A DNA stretch of 64,000 nucleotides from Rhizomys pruinosus (GCA_009823505.1 VZQC01010551.1:1999895-2063894); one strand, 5' to 3'; counted from the first letter of the stretch, positions 12,441 through 30,058 are shown. Numbers and translations: made by a program. The notes: generated by a model from the sequence alone, not told the origin.

Positions 12441-13900
12441 AGCAATTGGATGTACAGGCATTTAAGCAGTACTAATTATGCAAGCTAAGCTGTGAGCATA
12501 GACACAGATGCTTGGATGGTATGCTAATCCGCAAACTGTGGTTTCTCTATAAAGGGTGACAAGTTCTTATTGTGGCTTATAACATCTCCTAACCACTAGA
12601 GGACATAAGCTTGTGGCATCCGCTTTGAGTTATTCCTCCAAGGAGAGAACTAATAGCCAATTAGATTTGGGATATATATAGACACTTGGCTGCCACTGTT
12701 GCACAGTATCTCCAGGCTGTTGAGGTGTAGCTGATATTGACGGAGGAGTCTTGCTTGTCTCAGGGAGACCAATATTTTGCTGTATTGCTTTAGTGGCCTT
12801 TGGTAACGCTCTCTGGCATTTCAGAGGCCAGTTGTACATTAGCAAGTGACGTCTCATAACATTTTTTCATGCTCACACCAGGTCTTCGACAACAGGGACT
12901 TACTGCCTTTCTCCTTGCATATATCCCACTTATAGGCAAAAGGCCTTTATAATTTTGGGGGGGGGGTTTGAATCCCCTAGCCAACATCTCCTAGGCAGAA
13001 TAATTCATTGCTGATATCAGAGCTTTCCTGTACTAATATATTTTGCTTAATTACACAGCTTATAAAGACTTTACTATTGAATTTGGCTCTAGATAGAGAA
13101 TTATCCTTTCACAGTTCCTATGCCTATCAGTCAATTAAAAAAGGGTAGTTATACCTGTTTTATAAGAAATTACCACTATAACAGTTGGCTCTAATTTACA
13201 GTTAGGGAATGACTTCAGTACCATCATGTTTTTCTTTTTCCTATAAAGGGGAGAGGTAGGAAGGTTTCTCAGCATCTGGAAGGTAAACTTCATTAGGGCC
13301 CATTATAAACAGTTAACCCCAATAGAATTCAGAGAGATGCTCAGTGTCTGTGACTCAGGCAGTCTGAGGTTCCTCTTTCTTTAATGTTCAGATGGGTCAG
13401 CCTCTCTGCTGGCATTTCCCAGTCCATCCTGCACAGCCAAAAGTTGTACGTTTTCAGGCATTTAGATTGGTGTTTTTACCTGTGGGAACATACAAATCTC
13501 CCATTGTTAGTTTCAAGATCTCAAAATTGAAAATTTATCAATAGGATTGGAACACAGAGTTTTCCATTTGTATCCCAGAAGGGATACTACCCCACCTCCC
13601 ACCTCCCTCTTTTTGTTTTTTAAATTTTTATGTTTTGACCTATAGATGCCTAAGTTGTATTACATGCACCCGTAAACAGGAGCCAAGGCATAAGTTTTCA
13701 TTAAATTTACCCAAACTGTTTCTCATTGACTGTATGCTACTTATTTGGGAAGTAAATTTAAACTTAATTCTTTTAAATTGTCCTACAAGAAAGTATTACA
13801 ATGTGATGTTGTATAATTCAGAGGAATATAGAGACCATTTTTGTACCTTAACCCCAACGTTACTGTTGGAAGTAAAGTACTCTATTTTTAAATTACATTT
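12441..13900. other. Unassigned stretch adjoining module copy 1
   Basis: About 1.45 kb almost free of SINEs, in contrast to its surroundings. The - strand has short open stretches of 60-75 codons but no motif I recognise. It may be the upstream body of the element whose 3' end is at 11942, possibly an old retroelement, or unique intron. I see no LTR pair or conserved domain. Confidence 0.4.
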
Positions 13901-13904
13901 GAGC

Positions 13905-14280
13905 ATTTGAGAGGCCGAAGAGATGGATCAGTGACTGTTAAGAAAGGACTTACTAAACTTTTTTTTTTTTTTTTTTTTGCCTTTTGAGATAGGGTCTGTC
14001 TGCCTGGAACTTGTTATGTAGACCAGGCTTGCCTGGAACTCACAGAGATCCACCTGCCTCTGTCTCCCAAGTTCTGGCATTAAAGATGTGCATTACCACA
14101 CCCAGCAAGAGAGCTTACTATTCATGAAGACTCCGGTTCAGTTCCCAGCTCCCACATCAGATGTCTCTAAACCCCTATGACTCTAGCTCCAGGGCCTCTG
14201 ACACCCTCTTTTGGCCTCTGTAGGCACATACACATGTGACATACTTTTCACACATAAAAATAATACATTTTTTTAGAAAT
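13905..14280 (+). mobile_element. B2/B3-type SINE split by an antisense B1
   Basis: The B2 head is at 13910-13955 and its body at 14107-14280. A B1 with poly-T (13961-14106) lies between, flanked by similar cttacta words. Confidence 0.8.
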
Positions 14281-14622
14281 TATGCTTGAGAGCTGAGGAA
14301 ATGCCACACTAAAGTGCTTACCACATAAGCATGAGAACCCAAATTTGAATATCTATGACCAACACTGGAGATTTGGTGACAAGGAAGATCCTCAGAATTC
14401 ACTTGCCCACCATTCTTTCCAAATCTTTTGAGGTTTTTTTTTTTTGTGTGTGTGTACAAGTCATACTGTCTGCATGTAGGTTGGTGAACCCATGTCGTGC
14501 AATGCTGCAGAGGTCAGAAGAGGGTGTCAGATGCCCCTGGAACTGGACTTAAAGACAGTTCTTAGCCTCCAAGTGGGTGCTGGGAATCAAACCTGGGTCC
14601 TCTGCAAGAGCAGTTGGTGCTC

Positions 14623-14835
14623 GGTGAATGGTGAAACTACAGCAATATAGACTGGACACTTAATTTGATCAACTTGATTGTACATACAAGCCCCTCCAGC
14701 TGGACGGTGGGAGCCTTAGGCTGTGTGGGTTTGGGCACAACTGCTTGCATATTGGTTTTACATGAAGGATGCTTGTACTCATAACTTATTACTTATTGTT
14801 AAAAAAAATGAAATAAAAGAAAGTATATAAAATAA
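14623..14835 (+). repeat. Module-family repeat, copy 3 (short, sense)
   Basis: It starts ggtgaatggtgaaactacagcaatatagac and follows copy 1 through attggttttacatgaa, ending in A-rich sequence. It is inserted in an antisense B2: agcagt(t/c)ggtgctc occurs at 14609-14622 and 15035-15048. A B1 then entered its A tail. Confidence 0.75.
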
Positions 14836-14855
14836 ATAAATAAAAATTATTGTAG

Positions 14856-15010
14856 CCGGGCGTGGTGGCGCACACCTTTAATCCTAGCACTCGGGAGGCA
14901 GAGGCAGGCGGATCTTTGTGAGTTCAAGGCCAGCCTGGTCTACAGAGTGAGTTCCAGGACAGCTGGGGCTACAGGGAGACCCTGTCTTGAAAAGACAAAA
15001 AAAAAAAAAA
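14856..15010 (+). mobile_element. B1 SINE in an A tail
   Basis: gccgggcgtggtggcgcaca to cttgaaaagac plus A's; flanked by aaaaattatt on both sides. Confidence 0.9.
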
Positions 15011-15514
15011 TTATTTATCGTAAAAAAAAAAAAAAGCAGTCGGTGCTCTTAACCACTGAGCCATCTCTCCAGCCCCTTTATTTATTCTTTAAAAAATTGG
15101 TCTTTCTTGGATTTTGTAGGTTTTCTTGTTTTATTTTTTCTTTGTTTCTAGGATTTTGAGTCAGGTTTTTTTGTTGTTGTTGTTGTTGTTTTTTGGCCTA
15201 TGCCGAATTTTGAAATGTTATATATTTGTTATTGGGAAAATACTGGTTCATATTAAGTTCGCTGACAACTTTTAAATGTAAGCACATTTTATTTGTAATA
15301 CCAAATAATCGTATATGCTAATATTGCCACCTCATTGAAAAGTGATTGAACACTGGAAGCTGTTAAGCTTGTAGTGGTGAATTCTGAGTGCATGTGTGTG
15401 AGTGTTGTGGTTGTATTTGCATGCACACACTTTTGTGTGTATATCGTGTTTAACATTCCATATTTTTACTTGAAGGTCCTAATGGTTTTGTCTGAAATTA
15501 TAAGCTTGTTTATT

Positions 15515-15722
15515 TTTTAAAATATTGTTATTTTTATGTGTATGAATGTATTACCTGCATATATGTAAGTGCACCCCTGTTGTGCAGTGCCCTCAGAGGT
15601 AAGAGGGCATCAAATTCCCCTGGAACTGGAGTTACAGATGGTTGTTAGCCACCATATGAGTACTGGGTCCTCTGTAAGAACAAGCAGAGCTCTTAACTGC
15701 TGAGCCATTCTCCAGCCCCTAG
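15515..15722 (-). mobile_element. B2 SINE
   Basis: Lacks the core duplication (tggaactggagttacag); head gctgagccattctccagccc. Confidence 0.85.
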
Positions 15723-16017
15723 TTTGTTCAATTTAAGGAAAATGTCTTTGGTGGGGTTTTAACTATGTTAAGAATGATTGTCAATGTGTGTGAGACCCTA
15801 GATTTAGTCCTTAGCACCAGGAAAAGAAGGGATGAGGTGTCTTACAGATACAAAGTTAGGATATAAAAACGGTATTCCATGGAAAAAGTGGCTAGGTCAG
15901 TGGCAAGCTTGCAATGGAAAATCAGCCTCAGTCTCCCTTTGAGCTAGGATTATAGCATATGCAGCCACACCTAACCAGTTCAAAATAGGGTTTTTTCTAG
16001 AGATTTTTTTATTTAGC

Positions 16018-16115
16018 CTGTGTATTATTAGTGTTGTGATAGAGATTGAACTCAGGACCTTGTGTGTCCTAAGAAGTGTTACTGAGTGGTATCACCAAGC
16101 TACACTTTTAGCCCA
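16018..16115 (-). mobile_element. ID-like SINE, eroded
   Basis: gattgaactcaggaccttgtg ... accaagctacacttttagccc. Confidence 0.5.
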
Positions 16116-16639
16116 CATGTATTGTTTAATCTCCAAGTATTTTGAGGTTTTTTTTTTTTCTAGCTTTCTGTTTTTGACCTCTAGTTTAATCTCTTTGTGA
16201 TTTAAAAACAATGGGTAATTTTTTTAAGTTTGTTAAGGTATGACTTCTGGCCTACTTTTGGTATGATTTGGTGAATGTTCCCTGTGAGCTTGAGGGGATT
16301 ATGTATCTGTAATTTTTCAGAAAGTCATTAGTATCCATCATATTGAGTGGATTGATGATGTTATTGAGTTCAATTATATCCTTAATGATTCTCCTTTTGT
16401 TTTTGTCAGTTTTGCCTTCTATGTTGTAATGAATTACTGTTAGATGCATACATAGATTGTTATCTCTTCTTGGAGAGCTAACTTCTTTGTCATTATTTTA
16501 CTTTCTGTGGTTTGTTCTATCCAAAATTAACATGGCCACTTTCTTGATTCATGTTAGCATTATATATCTTTTCTCTTATGATAAACTTTGTCATTTAATT
16601 AGATTCACCATGAAAAGCAATAAACTTGTCTAATTATTC

Positions 16640-17430
16640 TGCCCTCTTCCACCTGCCTATCTGCTTCATATGCATACAGCACAACCCAAAGGTGTGCCTC
16701 CCCACAAGGATAGTGGGAAGAAATGGTATTCATTAAATGAACTCAGCCTCCTAACATACAGAATGATAATGCCATTATCTTCAGGTAGCAGTAAGAGCAG
16801 AGACAGAGGAAGAAGCCTGTTGAGGTCTGGGATCTCTTTAGAGATCAGAATCTACCTGAGGAGCACAGAGCCCGTGGTTCACCCAAAAAGGGGCCATGTG
16901 TAAGGGGAGAGGGACTAGGACTGGCTAGGATGAAAGTTTATCTCAAGTGTGCAAATGAGGGTATAGGAAGCTAACAGGCCTTTCTCTTCCTTTCCCCCAT
17001 GTCTCCTCTAGTTCTCAGATAGTGACTGTGAGGCTTTTGAGAGATAACAGGCTCATTCCCAGAACTTGCAGCAGGCAGCAAGGTGGGTATCTTCCATGGT
17101 TCCACCTATCACTTCCTATGCTTGGGTGTTCTCTCTCCTCCTGTGAATACCAGGGCCTGCAGGTTGTCAAACAATGATATAATGCCTTTGACCACATTAT
17201 TCTCATCCACCATCATCAAGCTTCTGCTTCCACCAGCCTGTTGATGGTTTTCAGAGTCTCCTGCAGGTAGCATTTGGGAACACCCTCAAAATGTGATCAG
17301 TGTTATAGAACTTTCATCTAGGTTGTTGTAGAACAACTTTGCTGCTACCAAGTTGATCACCAAGTTGGTAGTCTTCTACTACGTGGCTGTTTCTCATCCA
17401 CTGCTGGCAGAGTGAAGACTCAGTCTTGTT
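16640..17430 (-). pseudogene. Prkag1: Prkag1 processed pseudogene, 5'-truncated
   Basis: Read on the - strand, about 17125-17420 matches the C-terminal CBS region of the AMPK gamma-1 subunit. Landmarks appear in order but in shifting frames: LPxVDEK, VINLxAxK, YNNLD, a degraded stretch, then VDENNVVKGI and LQALVFTGGE near the normal C-terminus. Frameshifts and stops break it. There are no introns. 16640-17125 would be 3' UTR. The insert interrupts an ancient L1 ORF2 remnant, consistent with L1-mediated retroposition. I found no convincing target-site duplication or A tail, so both ends are approximate. It is antisense to Ptpn12. Confidence 0.8.
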
Positions 17431-17456
17431 TTTTATCTACTCTGACAGTCTTTTAA

Positions 17457-17667
17457 ATATTTTTATTTTATGTGTATGAGTGTATCGCCTGCATGTTTGT
17501 AAGTGTCCCCACATCATGCAATGCCTACAGAGGTCAGAAGGAGGGGATCACCTTTCCTGGAACTGGAGTTACAGATGGTTGTTAGCTGCCATGTGGGTGC
17601 TGGGAATCGAATCCAGGTCTTTTGCAAGAGCAGCCAGTGCTCTAGTTGTTGAGCCCTCTCTAGCCGC
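17457..17667 (-). mobile_element. B2 SINE with 15-bp TSD
   Basis: tctgacagtctttta is found at 17442-17456 and again from about 17668. Confidence 0.9.
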
Positions 17668-17732
17668 TCTGACAGTCTTTTAATCAGTGCCTGAAGACCA
17701 TTGATATTCAAAGTGATTACCGACAATACTGC

Positions 17733-17736
<4 letters not shown>

Positions 17737-17763
<27 letters not shown>

Positions 17764-18236
17764 TCTTTTATGTCTTTTTCAAGACCAGGGTCTCCCTGTA
17801 GCCCGCAAAAGCTTGTCCTGGAAACTCACTCTGCGCAGATCAGGCTGCCCTGTGAACTTACACAGGATCTCGAGGCGCGCACCATACCCAGTTTGTTTTT
17901 ATTTTTTTTTAAATCTTCCATTTTTCTGCTTCTTGGCTTTTTTTTTTTTTTTTTGTCTTTTTGAGACAGGGTTTCCCTTTTAGTCCCAGCTAGCCTGGAC
18001 CTTGCTCTGTAGATCAGGCTGGCCTCTGCTTCCTGAGTGCTAGGATTACAGGTGTGCACCACCACGCCTGGCCTCTTTTCTTTTTTCTTTTTTTTTTTTT
18101 TTTTGAGACAGGGTTTTTCTGTAGCTCTGGCTGGTCTGGGACTCCCTATGTAGACTAGGGCAGCTTCAACTCACAGAGATCCTCTGCCTCTGCCTCCCCA
18201 TTGTTGGGATTAAAGGGGTAGACTAGCATGCCAAGC
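17737..18236 (-). mobile_element. Cluster of three antisense B1 SINEs
   Basis: Bodies at about 17761-17897, 17957-18075 and 18103-18236, each led by a poly-T run. The first is unusual (extra bases around cccgcaaaagcttgtcc). Confidence 0.8.
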
Positions 18237-18559
18237 CTGCTTCTTGGCTTTTAATTGAGCACATTCTATGATCCACTTTTTCTCTTTTCTATCAGTTGTA
18301 TTTTTTTTTCACTTTAAAATAACCTTCAGTATTGTAATTACATTTTCAGCCAATTCAACTCAATTTTCACATTTTTAGATGGCAGTCTTTACATGTTGAT
18401 AAGAGTACCTTATGAATAAATAATACTAATTTTCATTCCTTGAATCATTACTGTCATTTCACTGACATACAGAGATACACACAAAATAAACACATAACAT
18501 ACACAATCAATTTTTGCAGGCGTGTATGAGAGAGAGAAAGAACCTGTTAGATTAAAAGA

Positions 18560-18785
18560 ATTATGTGCAAGACCTGTCTAGGCTGTAGGGTAAGTTTGAG
18601 ACCAGCCAGGACAACTTAGTAAGAACTTTTTCTTTTTCTTTTTTTTTTTTTTTTTTTGGGACAGGGTTTCCCTGTAGCCCCAGCTGTCCTGAAACTCTCT
18701 ATGTAGACCAGGTTGGCCTTGAAGTCACAGAGATCTATCTGCCTCTGCTTCCCAAGTTCTGTAAGAACTTTCCTTAATTAAAAAG
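18560..18785 (+). mobile_element. Old B1 fragment split by an antisense B1
   Basis: The antisense B1 is at about 18631-18760, flanked by gtaagaacttt on both sides. Confidence 0.75.
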
Positions 18786-18791
18786 TAAAAA

Positions 18792-18940
18792 CAGACTGGG
18801 TGTGGTGGTGTATACCTTTAATCCCAGCACTCAGAGGCAGAGGCAAGTGGATCTCTATGAGTAAAGGCCAGCCTGGTGTACATAGTGAGTTCCTGGCCAG
18901 CTGCAGCTACAGGGAGACCCTGTCTCAAACAAACAAAAAT
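18792..18940 (+). mobile_element. B1 SINE
   Basis: agactgggtgtggtggtgtat to ctgtctcaaacaaacaaaaa. Confidence 0.85.
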
Positions 18941-18954
18941 TAAAAGCAGGCTGG

Positions 18955-19170
18955 GAAGGCCTAGAGAGATGGCTCAGCATTTAAGAGCACTGGCTGATCT
19001 TACAAGGGAAGGGACCTGGGTTTAGTTCCCAGCACCCTCACTGCAGCTAACAACCCACCCAACTCCAGTTCATCTGATGCCCTTTTCTGACCCTGAAGGC
19101 ATTGGTCAACACAGGTTGTGCTCATGTACATGCAGGCAATACAATCATACATTTAAAATTAAAAAAGAGT
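18955..19170 (+). mobile_element. B2/B3-type SINE
   Basis: Head gcctagagagatggctcagc; tail aatcatacatttaaaattaa. Confidence 0.85.
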
Positions 19171-19299
19171 CCTTAACTATCTTGTGCAGAGTCCTAGGAT
19201 CTATACCCAGTACTAAAACAAACAGATTTCTTTTAGCATTTATTTATAAGACAGGTCCACTGGTAATAAGTTTAATTTTTGTTTGGAAAAGTATTTTTT

Positions 19300-19612
19300 T
19301 TTCATTTGTAAGTGTGGTATGTATGGTATATGTACATGCAGGAGGAGGCCAGAGAAGGATATCAGGTATCTTCCTATGTTCTCCACCATATTTTTTGAGA
19401 CAGGGTCTCAGTAGACCTGAAATTTACCATTTTTGACAAGGCTGGCTGGCCAGACAGTAAGCTCCCAGGATCTGCCCATCTCTACTCTCCAACCCCAAGG
19501 TTATAGGCAAACACTGCCACACCAGGCTTTTACAAGGAGGCAAGGGCTTTGAACGCAGATCCTCTTATTTTCACAGCAAGCACTCTTACCCACTGAACCA
19601 TCTCTCCTGGCC
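19300..19612 (-). mobile_element. B4 SINE
   Basis: B1-like part (gagacagggtctcagtagacc, aaccccaaggttataggc) joined to a tRNA-like part (acgcagatcctctt...ccactgaaccatctc). Confidence 0.8.
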
Positions 19613-20694
19613 CTTACATTCGTTTTTGAAGGATTTTTTTTTTTAGGGCTTAAGAGTTCTGAGTTGGTGAGTTTTTCATTTTCAACATTTAACATTTCAA
19701 TTTTCTTGTTGGCCTGGTTTCTGAAATCAGATGTCATTTTCTTAAATTTGTTGCTCTGTAGGTGAGTACCACCTGTGGAAGGAGAGCACCTACTTCCGAA
19801 AGTTTTCCTCTGACTTCCACACATGTACTGTGGCATACACATGTGTGAATTAATTAATTAAAGTTGGGTACATCCATAATACAAAAGGCAATGCAAAGGT
19901 ATGTAACAAAGATCAGATATCTTCAACATGTTTAACAGATGGATTATTGTCCAAAAATATATGAATAATGTGCCCTATGGCATGGTAATTAACAGAAAAA
20001 ATGTGAATAATTGCTGAACAGTTTTTTGTGTAATTTTTGGAGGGACTACATGATTTGGTAAAATTAAGAAATTGATAACGGACAAATTCAGAAACAATAG
20101 CAATTGTGCACAAAATTATAGAAAAACTTATTTGTAGATCTGTCAGTAGGGTAAGGCAATTGGCCACTTCTAATAAAATTCCATGACAATTTCTAGGAAT
20201 CTTTCCTTAATATTTGTTTATGTATATAAAATAATGTGTCCAATTATCTTGAGTTGCAACAGTTTTTGTGAAACAATCTAAAATATGTGTTGTTAGTAAG
20301 GGTAATTTAATCAGGTGACCTGTCTAAAACGATAAAGATTTAAAGGGGAGAATGTTTTGAAAGAGTTACCAAACTAGGCCTAGGATTGCTCTTCTGGGGG
20401 AAGACCTGTTTAGAGTGGTAGGCCTTAGCTGCTGCCTGAGACCTTGCACTTTTAGGAGGGTTCTCTTGATAAGAGTGAACCTTGGTAAGGTTCATTGTCT
20501 CAGTTGTTTAAGGACTATAGTTTATTTTTAACATCTGCTTTCCATCTGGGAGTTTAGAATCTTGGCATGTGCTACACAGAAAATGTCCACGTGATGAGGC
20601 AGTGACAACCCTGGGCATCATATCTCTAGTGAGTATCCTTGGTAGAGAACACTAATTGCAGCAGTAATTCACAGGCCCTTTATTTATTTATATT

Positions 20695-20933
20695 TTTATA
20701 ATTTTTCTTAAATTTATTTTTGTATGTGTATGAATGTACTGTGTCTGCATATAGGTTTGCGCACCCGCGTCGTGCAATGCCGCGGAGGTCAGAAGAGGGT
20801 CTCAGATTCCCCTGGAACTGGAGTTCTCCTGGAATTGGAGTTACAGATGGTTCTCAGCCGCCATGGGGATCGAACCCGGGTCCTTTGCAAGAGCAGTTGG
20901 TGCTCTTAACCGCTAGGCTATCTCTCTAGCCCC
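20695..20933 (-). mobile_element. B2 SINE, duplicated-core subfamily
   Basis: Doubled core present. A short deletion removes the usual gtgggtgctg before ggatcgaacc. Confidence 0.9.
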
Positions 20934-21189
20934 TCACAGGCCCTTTATATGTCAGTATTCTTTGACCCCTTTATTTTACTCATGGCTACAGTGCTATCAT
21001 CTTGCAAAAAGCGGGTTTTGATGAACAGCTAGATAGAGTCCTTGACATCCTTGGGATGAACATTCTTCAGATGTGACAGATAAGCATGTTTGAGAAACAG
21101 AAGACTAGTGGGGCACATACAGGTGGAAAAATTAGGAAAAACAATGGCCTTGTAGGTCATAGAAAACAGAATGATGTTTTGAACATTAT

Positions 21190-21268
21190 AACAGTGCTAA
21201 GATTTGAACCTTGGGCCTCATGCATGCTAGGAAAGTTCTTTCTACCACTGAGCTATGTCTCTGGCATG
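21190..21268 (-). mobile_element. ID-type SINE
   Basis: tttgaaccttgggcctcatgc ... ctaccactgagctatgtctc. Confidence 0.65.
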
Positions 21269-21319
21269 AAAGTATAAGTTCGAGTCCAAATTATAGCCAT
21301 ATATCACCATCTCTGGCAG

Positions 21320-21475
21320 TAGCTGCTGCCAGACCTGGTGATATATGGCTAAAATCCCAGCAAGTGAAAGGCAGAGGCAGGAGGATCACAAATTACAGGC
21401 CAGCCTGGTCTGTATAGCAAGTTGTCGGCCAGCCAGGCCTATAATAATAGGGCCCTGTATCAAAAAAATTTCTTA
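21320..21475 (+). mobile_element. Old B1-like SINE
   Basis: ctggtgatatatggctaaaatcccagc ... ccagcctggtctgtatagcaag. Confidence 0.6.
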
Positions 21476-21481
21476 AATAAA

Positions 21482-21661
21482 CAGGGCCATTCAGATGGTC
21501 TTGCAGGTAAAAAGCACTTGCTGCATAATCCTGGAATGCATGATCCCTGGAATCCATGGTGGAGAGAGAACAGACTCCTCTGCAAGTTTTCCTTGGCCCT
21601 GTACTTGGCTTCTTTCCCTCTGTCTTCTTCCTCTCTTCCTTTTCCCCTCTCCCTTTCCCTG

Positions 21662-21715
<54 letters not shown>

Positions 21716-21766
21716 CGCACACACGCATGCATGCATGCATGCATGCAATAATATTTAAAAATAAGC
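21482..21766 (+). mobile_element. B2/B3-like SINE running into microsatellites
   Basis: Diverged head, then a (TC)n tract at 21665-21712 and an (ATGC)n tract near 21725-21747. Confidence 0.6.
21665..21712. repeat. (TC)n microsatellite
   Basis: About 24 TC units, followed by a (GCAC)/(ATGC) stretch. Confidence 0.97.
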
Positions 21767-21925
21767 CGGGGGGGGGGGGGGGGGGCACACGCCTTTAATC
21801 CCAGCACTTGGGAGGGAGAGGCAGGCAGCTCTCTGTGAGTTCAAGGCCAGCCTAGTCTACATAGAGAGTTCCAGAACAGCTGGGGCTTCAAGGAGACCCT
21901 ATCTCAAAAAGACCAAATAATAATA
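21767..21925 (+). mobile_element. B1 SINE with a G-run head
   Basis: The usual gccgggcgtggtgg start is replaced by gcc plus about 19 G (21767-21785). The rest is normal and ends in (TAA)n. Confidence 0.85.
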
Positions 21926-22449
21926 ATAATAATAATAAACCTTCAAAGCAACTGAAATTAAAAAGAATGAAAAAAAAAGCGAGCTTTACTTGGTGAAATT
22001 GTAGGTAATAAAGAAGTGAATTAAAATATTGCCTTCAAGTTTGTTATTTAGGACAAGGTGATTATTACTTTAAATTATGCTGTTACACTTCACATTTTGA
22101 TCAGTTTCAAATCAGTATGGTGTTAAAACTACAAAGATCAAAATGTAAATACTGTTTTATTCTCTCCAGTTAAACTATATTATTTCAATTTACTGAACTG
22201 AATGTGTTAATAAACATAAGAGGATGCCAATTCACTGACTATTTTGAATGTGATTATCAATGTCCATGATGTCTGAAAGACATGTTCTGCTTTACTGGCA
22301 CATGGAAAACACTGGAGAGGAGGATTGGGGGGGTAAAAATAAAGGAAAGATTGTACCTTCCAGACCCTACATTCTTACCATTGTCAATAATAGTAATGAT
22401 GGAGTTAAAAATCAAGATGGGTTAGTAAATGACTAAAAAGGTATCACTG

Positions 22450-28400
<5,951 letters not shown>

Positions 28401-28828
28401 GGTATCACTGAATAAGCTGTCAACCATGAAGGGAAAAAACCTGAACAGACTAGAGTCCACAAATGCAACTCCAAAGAAAGTAGACTGTTTTCTTCTCACC
28501 CACTTGTCCCCTTTCCCAAATCCCAGGGAAAAAATTGCGGAGAGAGGAGTCGTGGTAGAATGTAAGGGCTTGCGAGAGATGTAGGGGTGAATCATGAGAC
28601 TACAGCAATATAGTCTGGACTCCTAATTGATCAACATGCCTGTGCATACAAGCTTCTCTAACTGGACTATGGGAACCTTGGGTTGTTCAAAATTTGGACA
28701 TAGATACTTGCAAAATGCACCAATTACCTAATTGTACGGCAAACTGAGTAACATCAATGTTATCTGAAAACAACTGTGTTATTATATTGTAGAATCCCTT
28801 AAAAATAAACAAAAAAAAATCAAGATGG

Positions 28829-28958
28829 TACACTCGGGAGGCAGAGGCAGGAGGATCTTTGTGAGTTCAAGGCCCGCCTGGTCTACAGAGTAAGTTCCAG
28901 GACAGCTGGGAGACCCAGCTACAGGGAGACCCTGTCTTGAAAAGACCAAAAAAACCAG
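28829..28958 (+). mobile_element. 5'-truncated B1 sharing a TSD with the older element
   Basis: Starts at cactcgggaggcag. aaaaatcaagatg precedes (28815) and follows (28959) it. Confidence 0.85.
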
Positions 28959-29519
28959 AAAAATCAAGATGACAAATACTTTGAGTAGGGCATAGTTTTT
29001 TGGACTATGTACTACTTTAGATCACAGAATTTTTCCCAGTCAGTACTATAATGGTGATAATTGAATCTGAATCTTAACCTTTTATCAGAAATATCTGAAC
29101 GCAATAATGAGTTTTGGTTGCTTCTCAAGATTATTGACAACTTCACTGAGTTGTAATGAAAAAAAAAAAAAATTGAGAGGGCTAGTGCTTACCAGGAAGT
29201 GTTTTTCTCTTTAAGTGTTTGGTCTGTTGACCACAGCTTTGTGGCAGTCTGCAGTCTGGATTTGCAAAAAATATTTTCCATAGAGTGTGGGCTCTTTTAA
29301 ACTGCAAAATGACATTTGTACTGTGCTATATTGGTTTTGGCAAAAATAACTTTCTCTGTGGTATTAATGATTGTCTTTTTTATTTTTTAGTTGGAGTTGA
29401 GAATTGATGTTATTAATGCATAACAGTGGGCTTTGATATTCTTAATTTTATTAATGATGGGTTGGTTTGGTCTCCAGGGGAAACTGGTAACTTTTCTGGA
29501 AGCAAAAGCAAGATATATA

Positions 29520-29662
29520 GGCTTTTTTGTTGTTAGAGACAGGATCTCATGTATCCCAGGCTGACCTCCAACTAACTGTAGCCAAGGCTGCTTTGAACTC
29601 TTGATCCTCCATGCCCCAGGTACTAAGATATTATAGACATGTGCCACCATATCTAGATTAGG
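29520..29662 (-). mobile_element. Old B1 SINE
   Basis: agagacaggatctcatgtatccc ... acatgtgccaccatatctag. Confidence 0.6.
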
Positions 29663-29969
29663 ATCTTTACTTTTATTTAATGCCTAGAGTTTGGAATTTC
29701 TGAAAATTTGTTGAGGACAATGAAATAAAATTTTTGGAATTGGGATTAACTTGGAGAAAATTAGTGGACTCTGGTTTCCTGAGTTAAATGGATAGAGGGG
29801 TATTAACATAAATGAAAATAAAGGTGCTGATGGAAGAGGTAACTCACTGCCCTGTGAATTGGAACAAAAACAGACACATGCATTTCTATTCTATTTACCA
29901 TTTTAGATTAATTTTTCATTTTTTGAGATAACATTTTCAATGAAGTTAATGCATATGGCCAAGATATTT

Positions 29970-30058
29970 ATTTAATTATGTGGGTCCTGAGGATTGAACT
30001 CAGGTCATCAGGCTTGGTGGCAAACACCCTTATCACTGAGCTGTATTACTGGACCAAG
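29970..30058 (-). mobile_element. tRNA-type SINE head (B4/B2)
   Basis: gaggattgaactcaggtcatc ... cactgagctgtattactgg. Confidence 0.6.

Larger units (their letters stand above)
14440..15078 (-). mobile_element. B2 SINE split by a module repeat and a B1
   Basis: The tail part is 14440-14622 and the head part 15035-15078. Between them lie the module copy (14623-14835) and a B1. Confidence 0.85.
16140..18430 (-). mobile_element. Ancient LINE-1 ORF2 N-terminal remnant (antisense)
   Basis: On the - strand, SVITLNINGL near 17700-17726 is the start of an ORF2 endonuclease. IIKDIIELNNIINPLNMMDT and SSSQGTF near 16270-16390 are its later part. The element is divided by the Prkag1 pseudogene, a B2 (17457-17667) and three antisense B1 copies (17737-18236). 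Confidence 0.72.

Noticed and set aside
12630..12987. - strand open frames near 12.6-13.0 kb as an endogenous retrovirus remnant
   Set aside because: No LTR pair, primer-binding site or recognisable retroviral motif was found, so I left the class open.
21665..21747. Short regularly repeated units resembling an array
   Set aside because: They are simple TC and ATGC microsatellites; there are no spacers, so this is not a CRISPR array.
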